A stretch of DNA of 64,000 nt, taken from the NCBI RefSeq assembly GCF_003255815.1, contig NC_037682.1, positions 44,657,011 through 44,721,010 of the forward strand, read 5' to 3'. Numbering within the stretch: position 1 is the stretch's first letter; each line of letters opens with the position of its first letter. A program made the translations under genes and the position numbers. The notes beneath the pieces were generated by a model that was given only the letters and a program-made list of their open reading frames with translations, did not search any database and was not told the DNA's origin. Below, piece by piece: positions 33,118-44,694 of the stretch. The DNA comes from Theropithecus gelada (taxonomy: Eukaryota > Chordata > Mammalia > Primates > Cercopithecidae).

Positions 33118-33830
33118 CATACGTGTGCATGTGTCTTTATAGCAGCATGATTTATAATCCTTTGGGTATATCCCCAGTAATGGGATGGCTGGGTCATATG
33201 GTACATCTAGTTCTAGATCCTTGAGGAATCGCCATACTGTTTTCCATAATGGTTGAACTAGTTTACAATCCCACCAACAGTGTAAAAGTGTTCCTATTTC
33301 TCCACATCCTCTCCAACACCTGTTGTTTCCTGACTTTTGAATGATTGCCATTCTAACTGGTGTGAGATGGTATCACAATAGCAAAGACTTGGAATCAACC
33401 CAAATGTCCATCAGTGACATTAATTAAGAAAATGTGGCACATATACACCATGGAATACTATGCAGCCATAAAAAAGGATGAGTTTGTGTCCTTTGTAGGG
33501 ACATGGATGCAGCTGGAAACCATCATTCTTAGCAAACTATCACAAGAACAGAAAACCAAACACCGCATGTTCTCACTCATAGGTGGGAACTGAACAATGA
33601 GATCACTTGGACTCGGGAAGGGGGACATCACACACCGGGGCCTATCAGGGGGAGGGGGGAGGGGGAGGGATTGCACTGGGAGTTATACCTGATGTAAATG
33701 ACGAGTTGATGGGTGCTGACGAGTTGATGGGTGCAGCACAGCAACATGGCACAAGTATACATATGTAACAAACCTGCACGTTATGCACATGTACCCTAGA
33801 ACTTAAAGTATAATAATAATACAAAAAAAA
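33118..33830 (+). mobile_element. young L1 with 5' inversion (twin priming)
   Basis: 33118-33374 is L1 ORF2/3' sequence in reverse orientation (catacgtgtgcatgtgtc to gtgtgagatggtatc). 33375-33830 continues in sense orientation (acaatagcaaagacttgg to acttaaagtataataat and an A-tail). The whole is flanked by a perfect 21-bp duplication at 33097-33117 and 33831-33851. This is the signature of twin-primed L1 insertion. The 3' UTR carries the same 18-bp tandem duplication (33699-33734) as the full-length L1. Confidence 0.95.
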
Positions 33831-34268
33831 AAAAGAAAAAGAAAAAATAAATCCAACAGAAAACGTGCAACACCTCTATACTAAAAACTACAAAACAATG
33901 CTGAGAGATATTAAAGAAACCTAAATCAATGGAGTGATAGACAATGTTGATGGATTGAGTCATGGAAAACTCAGTATTTTATTAATATTAAAAATATTTT
34001 TAAGATGTGCATTATCCAAAATTGATAAATAGATTTAATGCCATCCAAATCAAAATACCAGAATTTTTTAAAGAAATTGACAACTTATTCTAAAATGTAA
34101 ATTAAAACGAAAAGAACCTAGAACAGAAAAGCAATCATGAAAAAAACAAAGTTGGAATTCTTATACTGCCTGATTTCAAGATTTACCATAGAACTGCAGT
34201 AATCAGCAAAGTGTGGTATTAGCATAAGGATAAACTTGTGGATAGATCAGTGGAACAGAAATAGATTC

Positions 34269-34289
34269 ATATATATATATATATATATA
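34269..34289. repeat. (AT)n microsatellite
   Basis: About ten perfect AT units within the old L1. Confidence 0.95.
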
Positions 34290-34419
34290 GTTAAATAATT
34301 TTTGACAAAGTCAGTGAAAGAGGAAAAGTCTTTTCAACATATAGTGCCAGAACATCTAGGGAGCTGTGTTTTAAAAACTGAACCCCAACCATTATTTTAT
34401 ATCACACACAAAAATTCCA

Positions 34420-34711
34420 GGCTGGGCATGGTGTTTCACACCTGTAACACTTTGGGAGGCTGAAGTAGGTAGATTCCTTGAGATCAGGAGTTAAAGACCA
34501 GCCTGAGTAACACTGTGAAACCCCATCTCTACAAAAAAATACAAAAAATTAGCCAGGTGTGGTGGTGTGCACCTGTATTCCTTTCTATCGGGGAGGTTGA
34601 GACGGGAGGATCACCTGAGCCCAGGAATTCAAGGGTACAGTAAGCCATGATCATGCCACTGCAATGAGCCTGAGTGACAGAATGAGAACCCTGTCTCAAA
34701 ATGATAAAATA
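34420..34711 (+). mobile_element. AluJ-type element (sense)
   Basis: Diverged full-length Alu with a small deletion after cacctgtaac in the left arm. Flanked by aaaattcca (34411-34419) and ataattcca (34712-34720). Confidence 0.9.
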
Positions 34712-35668
34712 ATAATTCCAAGGTACATTATATACTAAACATAAAAGCTATAAATTTCTACAAGATAAAATTTCTTCATGGCTTTAAAGTAGGAAATGAT
34801 TTCTTAGAAAAGACACAAAAAGCCACAAAAGAAAAAATATATATACTGGGCTTCATCAAAATTTAACATTTCTATTCATGAGAAACACCAGCAAGAATAT
34901 GAATAGATAAGCAAGAGACTGTAAGAAAAGTATCTAAAATGCATGTATCTGGAAAAGAACTTGTAGCCAGAATAAAGAGCTCCTACAAGTCAATTTTTAA
35001 AATAATAATAATGAAGAAAAGATTTTAACAGACCCTGCACAGAGACATAGGAATAAAAACAAAACACACGTGAAAAGATGCTAAACATCATTAGTCATCA
35101 GGGAAATACAAATTTAAACCATAATCAGATAATACTAAATATATGTTTGAATGGCTAAAATCAAAGGAACTGACAATACTGAATGTTGGAGAATGTATAG
35201 CAATTGCAACTCTCATACATTAATGATAGGATTGTAAAATAAACAACTACTTTGGAGAACTCGTTGGTGGTTTCTTATAAAATTACACCTACTCTCTGTC
35301 CCAGCAATTCCACTCCTAGATATTTACCCAAAATAAATAATATTTTTATACAATGGAAAACTAGCTGACAATAAAAATAAGCCGCTGATACATGCAACAT
35401 GGCTAAATCTAAAAATGTTAAGAAAAATGAAACCAAATACAAAAAGTATATTGAACAGTAGTATTCTATTCATTTAAAGTTCAAGGATAGGCAAAGCTAA
35501 ACAGCTGGTGGTGGATAAGGTGTCAGGAAGCAATAATAAAACTACTTTTATTTAGAAGGTGATGTTTTTATGGATATATAAAATTATAAAAACTTACCAA
35601 TAACAGTTAATATCTACCCATTTATTGTATGTTAATTACACGTTAGTTTTATGTTATTTTATTTAGTT

Positions 35669-35959
35669 ATTTATTTATTTTTGAGAAAGGGTCTTGCTCT
35701 GTCACGCAAGCTGAAGTGTGGTGGCATGAACACAGCTTACTGCAGCCTCAACCTCCTAGGCTCAAGCATTCCTCCTACCTCAGCCTCCCGAGCACCTTGG
35801 ACCACAAACACGTGCCACCATGCCTGGATAATTATTTTTAAATGTTTTGTAGAGACGAGGTCTCACTGTGTTACCCAGGCTTGTCTTGAACTCCTGGGTT
35901 CAAGCATCCACCCACCTTAACCTCCCAAAGTACTGGGATTACAGGCATGAGACACCGTG
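35669..35959 (-). mobile_element. AluJ-type element (antisense)
   Basis: Reversed Alu with a TTTA-rich tail and aaatgttttgtagagacg, typical of AluJ. Ends in gcatgagacaccgtga. Confidence 0.9.
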
Positions 35960-36164
35960 AAAAATATGACAGGCATGAGAAAAAATATGAAAACATTGAA
36001 CTTTTTTGCTCTTTTACAAAAAATGCTAGTAATTTCTCGCCCGCCGTAGTCCCAGCTGTTCACTATAGTGTGTGACATCCCCTGCTTTCTTCCATCCCTG
36101 CCCTAAAAGCTAACTGTACAAAGAATTATCACTCAACCAAGATCAAACAGCCCTAGAATAGCTG

Positions 36165-36310
36165 CATTACTTATAATTATTTAACGTCTGTCTCTATCAC
36201 TGGATTATAAATCCCATGAGAGTAGAGGTTCTGTCTGTTTTGTTCTCCATTCTAACCCTATTGCCTAGAACAATTCCTGGGGTATAACAGCCCCTCAGTA
36301 AATATATGTC
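36165..36310 (+). mobile_element. L2 LINE 3' end fragment
   Basis: Contains actggattataaatcccatgag, gttctgtctgttttgttctcc, cctagaacaattcctgggg and tcagtaaatat. Confidence 0.7.
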
Positions 36311-36316
36311 AAAACA

Positions 36317-36498
36317 TGGATGGATGGATGGATGGATGGATGGATGGATGGATGGATGGATGGATGGAGTGGGTNGGATGGATGGATGGATGGATGGATG
36401 GATGGATGGATGGATGGATGGAGTGGGTGGATGGATGGGTGGATGGGTGGATGGGTGGGTGGCTGGGTGGGTGGATGGATGGAAGGATGGATGGATGA
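36317..36498. repeat. (GGAT)n microsatellite with one unknown base
   Basis: About 180 bp of GGAT units. Two similar blocks each end in gagtgggt (ending at 36374 and 36428), so a block of about 55 bp looks duplicated. The N at 36375 lies exactly at the block boundary. The Met-Asp-Gly-Trp and Ser-Ile-His-Pro frames across it are artefacts. Confidence 0.95.
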
Positions 36499-36509
36499 TA
36501 GAATATGCT

Positions 36510-36955
36510 CCAATACTCAATTGCAAAGACATGGAACCAACCTAAGTGCCCATCAACTGATGAGTGGATAAAGAAAATTATATATATACACATATACCAT
36601 GGAATACTATTTAGCCATAAAAAGAACAAAATAATGTCTTTTATAGCAACTTGAATGAAGCTGGAGGCCACTGTTCTAAGTGAAGTAACTCAGGAATGGA
36701 AAATCAAATACCATGAGTTCTTACTTAAAAGTAAGAGCTAAGCTGTGGGTATGCAAAGGCATACAGAGTGGTATAATAAATTCTGGAGACTGAAAAGGCA
36801 GGAGGGTGGGAAGGGGAATAAGGAATAAAAAACTACATACTGGGTACAATGTACACTACTCCGATGATCGGTACACTAAAACCTCTGACTTTACCACTGT
36901 ACAATTAATCCATGTAACCAAAAACTACTTTGTATTCCCAAAAGCTACTGAAAGA
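36510..36955 (+). mobile_element. 5'-truncated L1MA-type element
   Basis: Sense L1 3' end: tcaattgcaaagacatggaacc, atggaatactatttagcc, agtgaagtaactcagg and gggtacaatgtacactac, ending with an accaaaaactactttgt tail. It follows the microsatellite directly. Confidence 0.85.
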
Positions 36956-37099
36956 AATTTTATATAAATATATATATGCACACATATATATATGAGATAA
37001 AAAGTAAACTTTATTATTTAAGCTAATTGAGTGTTGGCAGTTACTTGCAGACAAAATATCTAAAATGTACCCAAGAGGCATGAGGAAATACGAGGTATT

Positions 37100-37330
37100 C
37101 AAGGAATCAAAAGAACTTCAATGTGGCTGGAGTACAGGGAGCAGGGAGGTGAGTGGAAAGACACTGTTGGACATGTGGACAGAAACCATACCACACAGAC
37201 CATGATCATGATTCTATCCTAGGGGCAACACTAAGTCATTGAGGAAATATTGGGTTTCCTAATTCCACTGTAGATGGAACAGGAGGACAAACATTTTGGC
37301 TATAGAATGAAGGTTTTGCATCTGAACTGA
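37100..37330 (-). mobile_element. L2-like fragment (antisense)
   Basis: tcaatgtggctggagtacaggg, agtggaaagacactg, ctatcctaggggcaac and actaagtcattgagg resemble antisense L2. Weak. Confidence 0.45.
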
Positions 37331-37699
37331 CATGTTAGATGAAAGCTTCTACTAACTCTTAGTAGAAGCTCAACCCTCTTTAGCTATGGCAAGGGTAAGG
37401 AAAGTAATCGGAGCTTTGCAATCCAACCCATCAGAAAGCCACTAAGAGTACAAATTTCCCCACCTTCCCAGCCAGCTTTTCCTTCATGCAGTGATGCCAA
37501 CAGACAGAACAAATGAGGACACATGGCTTGAGGACATGCAGTTCTCAACTATAGCTCAAGCAAGGGAAACCATACACAGCTGCCATGATCAAGAAAGCCT
37601 AAAACTCACAAACTCAGGTTTTTCCTCTGATACTCAGATCACTTGTATCCCCATATAATCCCATGACCTCAAGTGCTGCCCTCTGCAATAAATGCCTTC
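37331..37699. other. unique sequence, no gene seen
   Basis: Nothing recognised. A short local repeat of ttctactaactcttagtagaa-type inverted words occurs around 37348-37369. Confidence 0.4.
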
Positions 37700-38142
37700 T
37701 GCTATGACGTGAACATGTGTAACCTCCAAAATGCATGTTGAAATTTAATTTCCAAGATGGACATGAGAGGTGGGGCCTTTAGGAAGTGACTGGGTGATAA
37801 GGGTTCTGCTTTCATGAATAGATTAATCCACTTATGGATTAATGTATTCATGGGTAAATATATTAATAAATTATTCTGAGAGTAGGACTGGTGGCCTAGT
37901 AAGAAGAGGAAGAGAGACCTCAGCCAGCACACTCAGCCCCCTCACCGTGTGATGCCCCTGTGCCACCACCTCGGAACTCTGCAGAGCGTCTCCACCAGCA
38001 AGAAGGCTCTCACTAGATGCAGCCATCAACCTTGGACTTCTCAGCCTCCCAGCCTCCATAACTGAAGAAATAAATTAGTTTTCTTTATAATTTACCCAGT
38101 TTCAGATATTCTGTTATAATCAACAGAAAATGGACTAAGACA
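37700..38142 (+). mobile_element. MaLR LTR (MST/MLT1-like)
   Basis: tgcatgttgaaatttaattt, ggtggggcctttaggaagtgac, accttggacttctcagcctcc, ataaattagttttctttata, and a terminal atggactaagaca. A palindromic attaatccacttatggattaat lies in the middle. No clear target duplication. Confidence 0.8.
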
Positions 38143-38489
38143 TCTGAATTCCATCACAGTTCCTTCTCTCTTTTGAATGAAAGGATGCCAAACTGAACAG
38201 CTCTTCCTTTTCATCACGCCTAGATGACCTAGAATCTTGCTGACCAAGACATGTTCCTCTTGCTGAAGAAATTATGTTTAGATGCACATTTCAAAAGATT
38301 CAGCACATTCTGTTTCTGCTAATTAAATGTATCATACAAAATATTACCAAACATGCAAAATCATACACTAATATATCTTTATATATAGATACACTGCACA
38401 CACAGACTAGTTAATATTTTCTCACTATTTAAATACATTCAATTGCCTTCCTGGTCAGCACAACCCATCACTCTGAGGCAATACTCAAA
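38143..38489. other. unique sequence, no gene seen
   Basis: No feature recognised. Confidence 0.4.
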
Positions 38490-38590
38490 AATTATTATAT
38501 GTGCCAGGTGTTCTATAAAAAGGAAGTCAGGCATGTAATTGTGAATAAGACACATCTGTGAGCCAAAGGGGAGCAGACCAATAATAAGCT
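38490..38590 (-). mobile_element. L2 LINE fragment (antisense)
   Basis: attatatgtgccaggtgttc and tgtgaataagacacatctg recall the reversed L2 end. Short and diverged. Confidence 0.5.
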
Positions 38591-38984
38591 AACTGGAGTC
38601 ACCACCAGAGACTTCTCCTTTTGAGGGCAAAGAAAATGAAAGGGTTTTATCAGCCTAGAATACTGTGCACAAGGTGTTAACTTCAGCCATGGGGAGGCCA
38701 CAAAAGTCTTTTCACGGTTCTTTCCAGCCTTCAGGATATAATGGTGTAGAACCAGGAACAAACCACCTAGGAAGCTGTGTATTGTACATATCCTGGATTT
38801 CCACTTACCGACACCACTGCAGAGAAATATACAATGTAAAAACTGGTTAGTGTACCGAGAAAACAGTCTAAAAATGATCTAGACTATATCCTGTAAATAA
38901 GATTTCACCTTCAATGGCCTTTATCTGAAAATCACACTTGGCAAAAACAACAGGATGAGAAAAGGGCAATGTTCAATTCCACAC
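38591..38984. other. unique sequence, no gene seen
   Basis: No feature recognised. Confidence 0.4.
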
Positions 38985-39049
38985 GTGTGTGTGTGTGTGT
39001 CTGTGTGTGTGTGTGTGTGTGTCTGTGTGTGTGTTTGTGTGTGTGTGTG
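38985..39049. repeat. (GT)n microsatellite with interruptions
   Basis: 65 bp of GT units with CT interruptions at regular places and one TT. The Cys-Val frame across it is an artefact. Confidence 0.97.
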
Positions 39050-39084
39050 AAATCTGCCACAATCAATTCCACTTTAAATAATCA

Positions 39085-39270
39085 TAACCACTATCTACTA
39101 AGTGCCTCTATATGCCACATACTTCGATACTTTTCTACATATGTGAAGGGAGGACAACACTAATATCTCCATCTTACAGATTAGAAGTCTGAGGTTAGAG
39201 TGGTTAAGTTACTTGCCTAAGATTACTGACCTAGAAGGATTTGAACCCAAATCTGTCTGACTCCAAATCA
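39085..39270 (-). mobile_element. MIR SINE (antisense)
   Basis: ctactaagtgcctctatatgcc, atatctccatcttacagatt, agttacttgcctaagatt and tttgaacccaaatctgtctg in antisense MIR order. Confidence 0.82.
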
Positions 39271-39489
39271 CATCTTTCCACTCGTCCATGTCACCTTAGG
39301 GTTCTTGAAAAGCTTGGAGACTTTTGTATAATAATTCCAAAGAACTTCATCCTATGAACTATAGTAAGAAGTAAGGTCAAAGGTCGAACAGACCCTGTGC
39401 TTCTCCCTGTGCCAACTGACACTGTCAAAAGATACCTGCAATCACAAGTCCAGGTGACAACAGAAGTCTTCCCTCACCCAAAAGACATG

Positions 39490-39605
39490 GATGCTATTGG
39501 GGCTCTGCCACTGATTGGCTCCTCAGTGTCTCAGTTTCCTCCCTTTTAAATAGGATAATTTCTCTCCTTGCTCACCTCACGATCTCTTTATTAAATAATT
39601 AGAGT
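39490..39605 (+). mobile_element. MIR SINE fragment (sense)
   Basis: gggctctgccactgattgg, tgtctcagtttcctcccttt and aaataggataatt. Confidence 0.65.
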
Positions 39606-39689
39606 TAACAGACTGTAGACAGGTAAGAAATTCTTTTTCTTTGTGAAGATATTTTCACTTTACATGGAAGTCCAGCACAGAGAAGCAGA

Positions 39690-39845
39690 AGGAACACTAA
39701 GCTTAGAGTCAGAGGACAAGAATAAAATATTTCACAGTTCAGCCATTACTTCCTATGTGTTCTTGGACAAGTCATTTCCCTGCTTTGAGCCTCAATGTCC
39801 TCATCTAGAAGATTATGGCATTGCACCAGATCAATCACCCTTCAA
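39690..39845 (+). mobile_element. MIR SINE fragment (sense)
   Basis: gcttagagtcagaggac, gttcttggacaagtcatttccc and gagcctcaatgtcctcatcta. Confidence 0.75.
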
Positions 39846-40369
39846 AGGTGGCCCACACCCAGTGGTAGACCATAAGGGTCGTCTTGATGGGTCTAAACTG
39901 GATGGAAAAACAAAGCTCCTTTTATTAATTGCATGAGTAAATGGCATCCCATTGCAAGGTGTTCTTTTGTATACAGCCAAAGATTACTTACTAATAACCT
40001 ACTAAGTAGGTTACTGTAATTTGTTAACAGTCAACTAAAATGAATGTGCTTTTAGTTTATTCAGGACTCAACTATGTAGCAACATTCAAAGCTCCTACTG
40101 TGTATGCACATGTGCAGATGGTTGTAAAGCCCGCAGTTTTGAGGAAGAACACACTAATGTCACCGCTATCTTCGGTTGATCATGGCTTTCAATTGCTGTT
40201 ATGACTGCTTATAAATTGATGTTAATAAGTTCCCTAATTATCCATTTAGATTGTAATGGGTCATTTGGTTAATTCTACCATGTGTGGTGATACATACTTG
40301 GATCAATGTGTGAGACCTATAATTTTCAATAGTTGGGCTTTAAGGCATATAAAAATTAGATGGCTGGCC
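39846..40369. other. unique sequence with a candidate conserved element
   Basis: No gene or transposon recognised. The 40000-40365 part is rich in TAATT/ATAAATT words (ctaattatccatttagattg, ttggttaattctacc) and free of low-complexity runs, as many conserved enhancers are. Regulatory status is inference. Confidence 0.35.
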
Positions 40370-42005
40370 AAACAACAAACATTTACTGATCACCTATGAT
40401 GTGACAAGTTCTGTTCTAGGCACTGGAACACTTCTGTGAACAAGATAATGTCCCATCGTTCAAAACTGTACATTCTAGCAGAAGATTACAGACAACAAAC
40501 ACACGAACAAAACAAGTAAATGAAGTGATACCTGGTTTCAAAAAAGTGTGATGGAAAAGATAAAACACGGTAATGTGGTAGAGAGAAGGCTTCTTTGCCA
40601 AGGCAAAGGTCCTCAGAGATGTCTCTGAGGAGGTAACACGTAAGTCATAAACTAAATAATGAGTGGCAGACTTGTGAAGAACTGGGCAACTGTATTGCAG
40701 GAAGAGAGAACCATAAGGATAAGAGCTTCTGAGGCAGGACCAAGCTTGGAGTATCATGGTCTGGACTGTCATTCAGCAAATATATTCCCTCCCTACTCCC
40801 ACTGTGGACAGAAGATATTACCATGGCCCCCGATGTTGAGTTTGACCATATGAATTTGCTTTGGCCGACGAAGCATAAATAGATGTGATATATGCAAAGG
40901 CTTAAAACATGCGTGTACAATAGGCTTGCCCTCTTGGGCTACCGCCTTGCAAAGAGTCTGCCCTGAGTATATGCTGCCCCATCATTCTGGGCTCCAGAAG
41001 GACCACCTATGGAGCAGATTTGAGCTTAAACTACTGTAAAGAGCCAAGCCCAACTGTATTTTCAACTTGAAGCTGAACTCCCGGTCAAGCTCAGCCTAGA
41101 TTAGCTGATTCCATCAACTTGCAGTCCTATAAAAGAGAGAATAAATGCTTATCAATGCATGCTCCTGAGTTCTGGAGTAGTTTGCTGTATAGCAATAACT
41201 GACTGATATAGCATGTTCAGACAGTGAGAAGACTGGTCTGATTATGGCAAGCAAGGAGGAGAAATAGTATAATAATATGGATGAGATAGAAAGGAGTCAG
41301 ATAAGGCAAAACTTTACAAGAAAAGTCTTTAGTTTGGGCTTCGTTTTAATCACAGTGGGAAGTCACTGGAGAGTTTTCAGCATAAGAGTGTTGCCTATAG
41401 GATGGACTATAGCAGAGCATAAGTGGAGGACAAGATACAAGTTAGGAGGCTATTGTGATTTTCTAAGCAAGAAACGATAGTAGCTTGGAATAAGATTGTG
41501 GCTGTGGACATGGTGGGATGTGATCTAATTGAAGATATATTTTGGGAGGTAGAGGATATGGTACTAATCAATAGACTAGATGAGGAACATAAAGATAACA
41601 GTGTTCAAGAATGGCCCCCAAATCTTGGGCCTGAGTAAGTGAGTAGATGATGGAGCTGTTTAGTGAGACAGAAAAGGCTTGGGATTGGGGCAAGAAGATG
41701 CCCAGAGTGTTGAGGAGAGTAGACAGTTTTGGCATACCATGTTTGAGATGCTAGCTTGGCAGTTAGATATTTAACTCTGCCTTTCAGGGAAGTGGTGTGA
41801 GTTAGAAATATAAATCTGAGTGTCATCAGTGTACAGATGATATTTGGAGCCATGTGACCAGAGAGCACCTGAAGAGGTGGAGAAGATGAGACAGAGCTCA
41901 GCACAATATTTGAAGATATAGAAGCTGAGGACAAGCCAGCAAGGTTACAGGGAAATAAGGGTCTGTGGGGTAAGAGGAAAGCAGGCAAGGACTGAAGCAG
42001 GAAAC
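40370..42005 (-). mobile_element. long antisense L2 LINE, split by an LTR
   Basis: 40370-40751 begins with the reversed 3' end (atttactgatcacctatgatg, gttctgttctaggcactgg) and continues into tctgaggaggtaaca-type text. 41214-42005 carries coding-region L2: agtcactggagagttttcag, acaagttaggaggctattg, gagtgtcatcagtgtacag, gtgaccagagagcacc. About 1.2 kb in total, long for L2. Confidence 0.75.
40752..41213 (+). mobile_element. MLT1-class LTR inside L2
   Basis: Begins tatcatggtctggactg and ends agcaataactgactgatata. The middle has tttgctttggccgacgaag and gcttgccctcttgggctacc, consistent with old MLT1 LTRs. It interrupts the antisense L2. Confidence 0.6.
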
Positions 42006-42239
42006 CTAGAGAAGATTTCAAGGCTCAAATTTGATTCATTCCTAGGTTTGGGTGATGGCTAAAGAAGATATACAACTAATTACAAAAGAAAATGAAGAAA
42101 AGACCAGGAAAAGTAAACAGTAATCTCACTGTTACAACAACTCATGTCTAGAAAGTAGGGTTGGGTTTGGCAGATAAGCCATGAGTCTTGTTCCCTGCAC
42201 AAATAGGTTTTAGTCAGAAAAGTTTCAGTCACTGGATTT

Positions 42240-42538
42240 TTTTTTAAGCCAGAGTCTCACTCTATCATACAGGCTAGAATACAGTGGCACGATCTTGGCT
42301 CACTGCAGCCACCACCCCTGGGGTTCAAGGATTCTCCCACCTCAGTCTCCCAAGTAACTAGGATTACAGGCGTGCGCCATCACACCTGGCTAATTTTTAT
42401 ATTTTTAGTGGAGACGGTGTTTCACCATGTTGGCCAGGCTGATCTCAAACTCCTGACCTTAAGCGATCCACTTGCCTCAGCCTCCCAAAGTGCTGGGATT
42501 ACAGGTGTGAGCTCCCGTGCCCGGCCAGAGTCACTGGA
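42240..42538 (-). mobile_element. AluS-type element (antisense)
   Basis: Reversed Alu ending ccgtgcccggcc. Perfect 13-bp target duplication agtcactggattt at 42227-42239 and 42539-42551. Confidence 0.96.
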
Positions 42539-42780
42539 TTTAATAGTTTCTACAAGCCCTTTGAGCTTTCTAGGGTCTTTGAAAATAGACTGATTTGAAG
42601 CTACATTAGCTTAGTGTAGATTACCTGATGTATATATCTATTGAAAATGTGCACACAGAGACATTCTAGGTGAAAAGAATAGAATACAAAGAGCGAGCTC
42701 TTTCATCCCCCACCTGCCACAGCTCTTCCACCTCCAAAAAGCACTGCTATGGGTTAGGGATATCAAGGGGCAGAGGATGG

Positions 42781-43143
42781 TGATAAGGTTTAGCTGTGTC
42801 CTCACTCAAATCTCATCTTGAATTGTAGCTCCCATGATTCCCACATGTCATGGGAGGGACCCAGTAGGAGGTCATTGAATAATGGGGGTGGGTCTTTCCC
42901 ATGCTGTTCTTGTGATAGTGAATAAGTCTCATGAGATCTGATAGTCTTACAAAGAGGAGTTCCCCTACACACACTCTCTTGACTGCTGTCATGTAAGACA
43001 TGACTTTGCTCCTCATTCACCTTCTGCCATGATTGTGAGGCCTCCCAGTCACGTGTAACTGTGAGTCCATTAAACCTCTTTGCTTTATAAATTACCCAGT
43101 CTCAGATATGTATTTATTAGCAGCATGAGAACAGACTACTGCA
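42781..43143 (+). mobile_element. THE1-type MaLR solo LTR
   Basis: Starts tgataaggtttagctgtg, then tctcatcttgaattgtagct, ggagggacccagtagg, tctcatgagatctgatag, gtgagtccattaaacctc and aacagactactgca. Perfect 5-bp target duplication gatgg at 42776-42780 and 43144-43148. No internal region. Confidence 0.92.
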
Positions 43144-43549
43144 GATGGAGTTTTCAATGTGCCATAAGGGAAGGTAATGAGTAGACCCATGGGAGCCAAG
43201 ATCCCCGACTCTGAAGGAAAGGCATTATATTTTTTGCTCTTGCCTGGAAAGACTTCAGTCATTTTCCTCTTGGTTTCCCCCTACTACCTCTTTGAACTCT
43301 CCTCCTTACCTATAACCATTAAAGTAAGACATAGCCCAGCACCTTCTCCAGCTTGGGAGATGTGTCTGCCGCAGCACTTCATTCCCAACAGAGCCAAGCA
43401 AGAGCCTAGCTGATGCCTAGGTGTCTCCTCTTGGAAAAAGAAGTCCTTCTTACTACAAAGTCTACCTCAATAGAGGGATGCACCAGAGCATGGAGAAAAG
43501 CCCTAGCTGATAACGACAATGCTCCTTTGCTGGTTTCTCTTCCTCTAGC
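43144..43549. other. unique sequence, no gene seen
   Basis: No feature recognised. Confidence 0.4.
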
Positions 43550-43720
43550 CCTTTGTTGCTCAAAGTATGGTCCACAGACCTGCAGCATCAGTGTCTTCTG
43601 GGAACTTGTAGAAATGCAGAGGACACAGCTACAATTCAAGATGAGATTTGAGTGAGGATACAGCCAAATCTCCTGAACTAGAATCCATGTGTTATCAAGA
43701 TCCACAGAGGGTTCATATAC
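43550..43720 (+). mobile_element. MER5A-like element with an inverted THE1 fragment
   Basis: The flanks are MER5A: gttgctcaaagtatggtccac, agcatcagtgtcttctggg, acttgtagaaatgcag at the left and attaaagtttaagaagca at the right. The centre (43628-43670) is instead the start of a THE1 LTR in antisense, 40 of 43 bases like 42788-42830 of the LTR 0.8 kb upstream. Confidence 0.75.
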
Positions 43721-44694
43721 ACATTAAAGTTTAAGAAGCATGACTCCATCATATATTTCCCTTGGGACTTTGCAGGACGGGGTGGCTGATTGAGCACAGA
43801 GTTATGTATTCATCAGTTCCCCTGACAAATACTCCATCTAATCTCTGTGGAAACACAGTGCCAGAATTCTGAAAATCGAGAGAAGTTTATAAAGACGTGG
43901 AGTGTTCCATCACAGAATTCACCTTGGTGGGTTTGGGTGACTCATCTACATTTTCTCTGAAGTACCCACTACCACTAGCAATCCCTCTTTAAAGAAGGAA
44001 GTTCTAATCTCTGAAAAGTTCTTAGGATTATTCACAGAGATGAAAAGAAACACCGTGATGTTCTTGGTGGCTTGACAGGGAAGATTCTAAAATGTCTCTG
44101 CCCTTTTTATCCTAATCAGGGATATTAAATAAGTCCTGATTACGCTTGTAGACTTCAGAGACCTGGAAGTCAGTTTAATCACAATGGAAAAAGGGCATCA
44201 TCTGTGAGCAGTTAGAGATGAACAGAAGCCCTTCTGCCAGGTGACACCATATGACACTTTCTGAAGTTGAGATAGGAGAAAAGACAAATGGCAATAGCAT
44301 AAGCCCGGGGTCCAGGGTGGGGGAAGCTAAAAGGTCTATATTTGGAACACAGATTAAGAATCAGACGTGCATCAAGGCAGAAGGAAAAACACCATGAGGA
44401 GCAAGAAGGCTCCAGGAATTAACACGTGCACAGAAAGTTACTATTTGAACTTTAGAATGAGAACATCAGAAACCCAGGGAGGATTAGAATCAGCTTAAAA
44501 ACTGGTTTTGTTCTTGAAGTTAAAACAGGAAGAGGAGGGGAAAGAAAGAAGTAAAGGAGAGGAGAAAACTCAGAACCAGAAAATGTGTCAGTTCAGAGAA
44601 GGAACTGAAGAAGCAGGTTGAAACCCTTTTAAAAAAGTTAAATCTGCACAAAGCAGGGAGGGAACATCAAAAGGAACAGAAAATAAAACACTAG
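43721..44694. other. unique sequence, no gene seen
   Basis: No repeat or exon recognised; a purine-rich patch lies around 44520-44575. Confidence 0.45.

Larger units (their letters stand above)
31950..35660 (+). mobile_element. old L1 (L1M) with four nested insertions
   Basis: Sense ORF2 to 3' end of a mammal-wide L1 in colinear blocks. 31950-32015 has the cagatgcaggaaagacacttgacaaaatgc block. 32320-32795 carries the degenerate reverse transcriptase region with tttacagatgacaacatt. 33852-34419 and 34712-35660 carry the C-terminal region and decayed 3' end. Interrupted by Alus at 32016, 32796 and 34420 and by a young L1 at 33118. Many stops; no function. Confidence 0.8.

Noticed and set aside
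36197..36571. Several overlapping frames with Met-Asp-Gly-Trp or Ser-Ile-His-Pro repeats
   Set aside because: Translations of the GGAT microsatellite in all frames.
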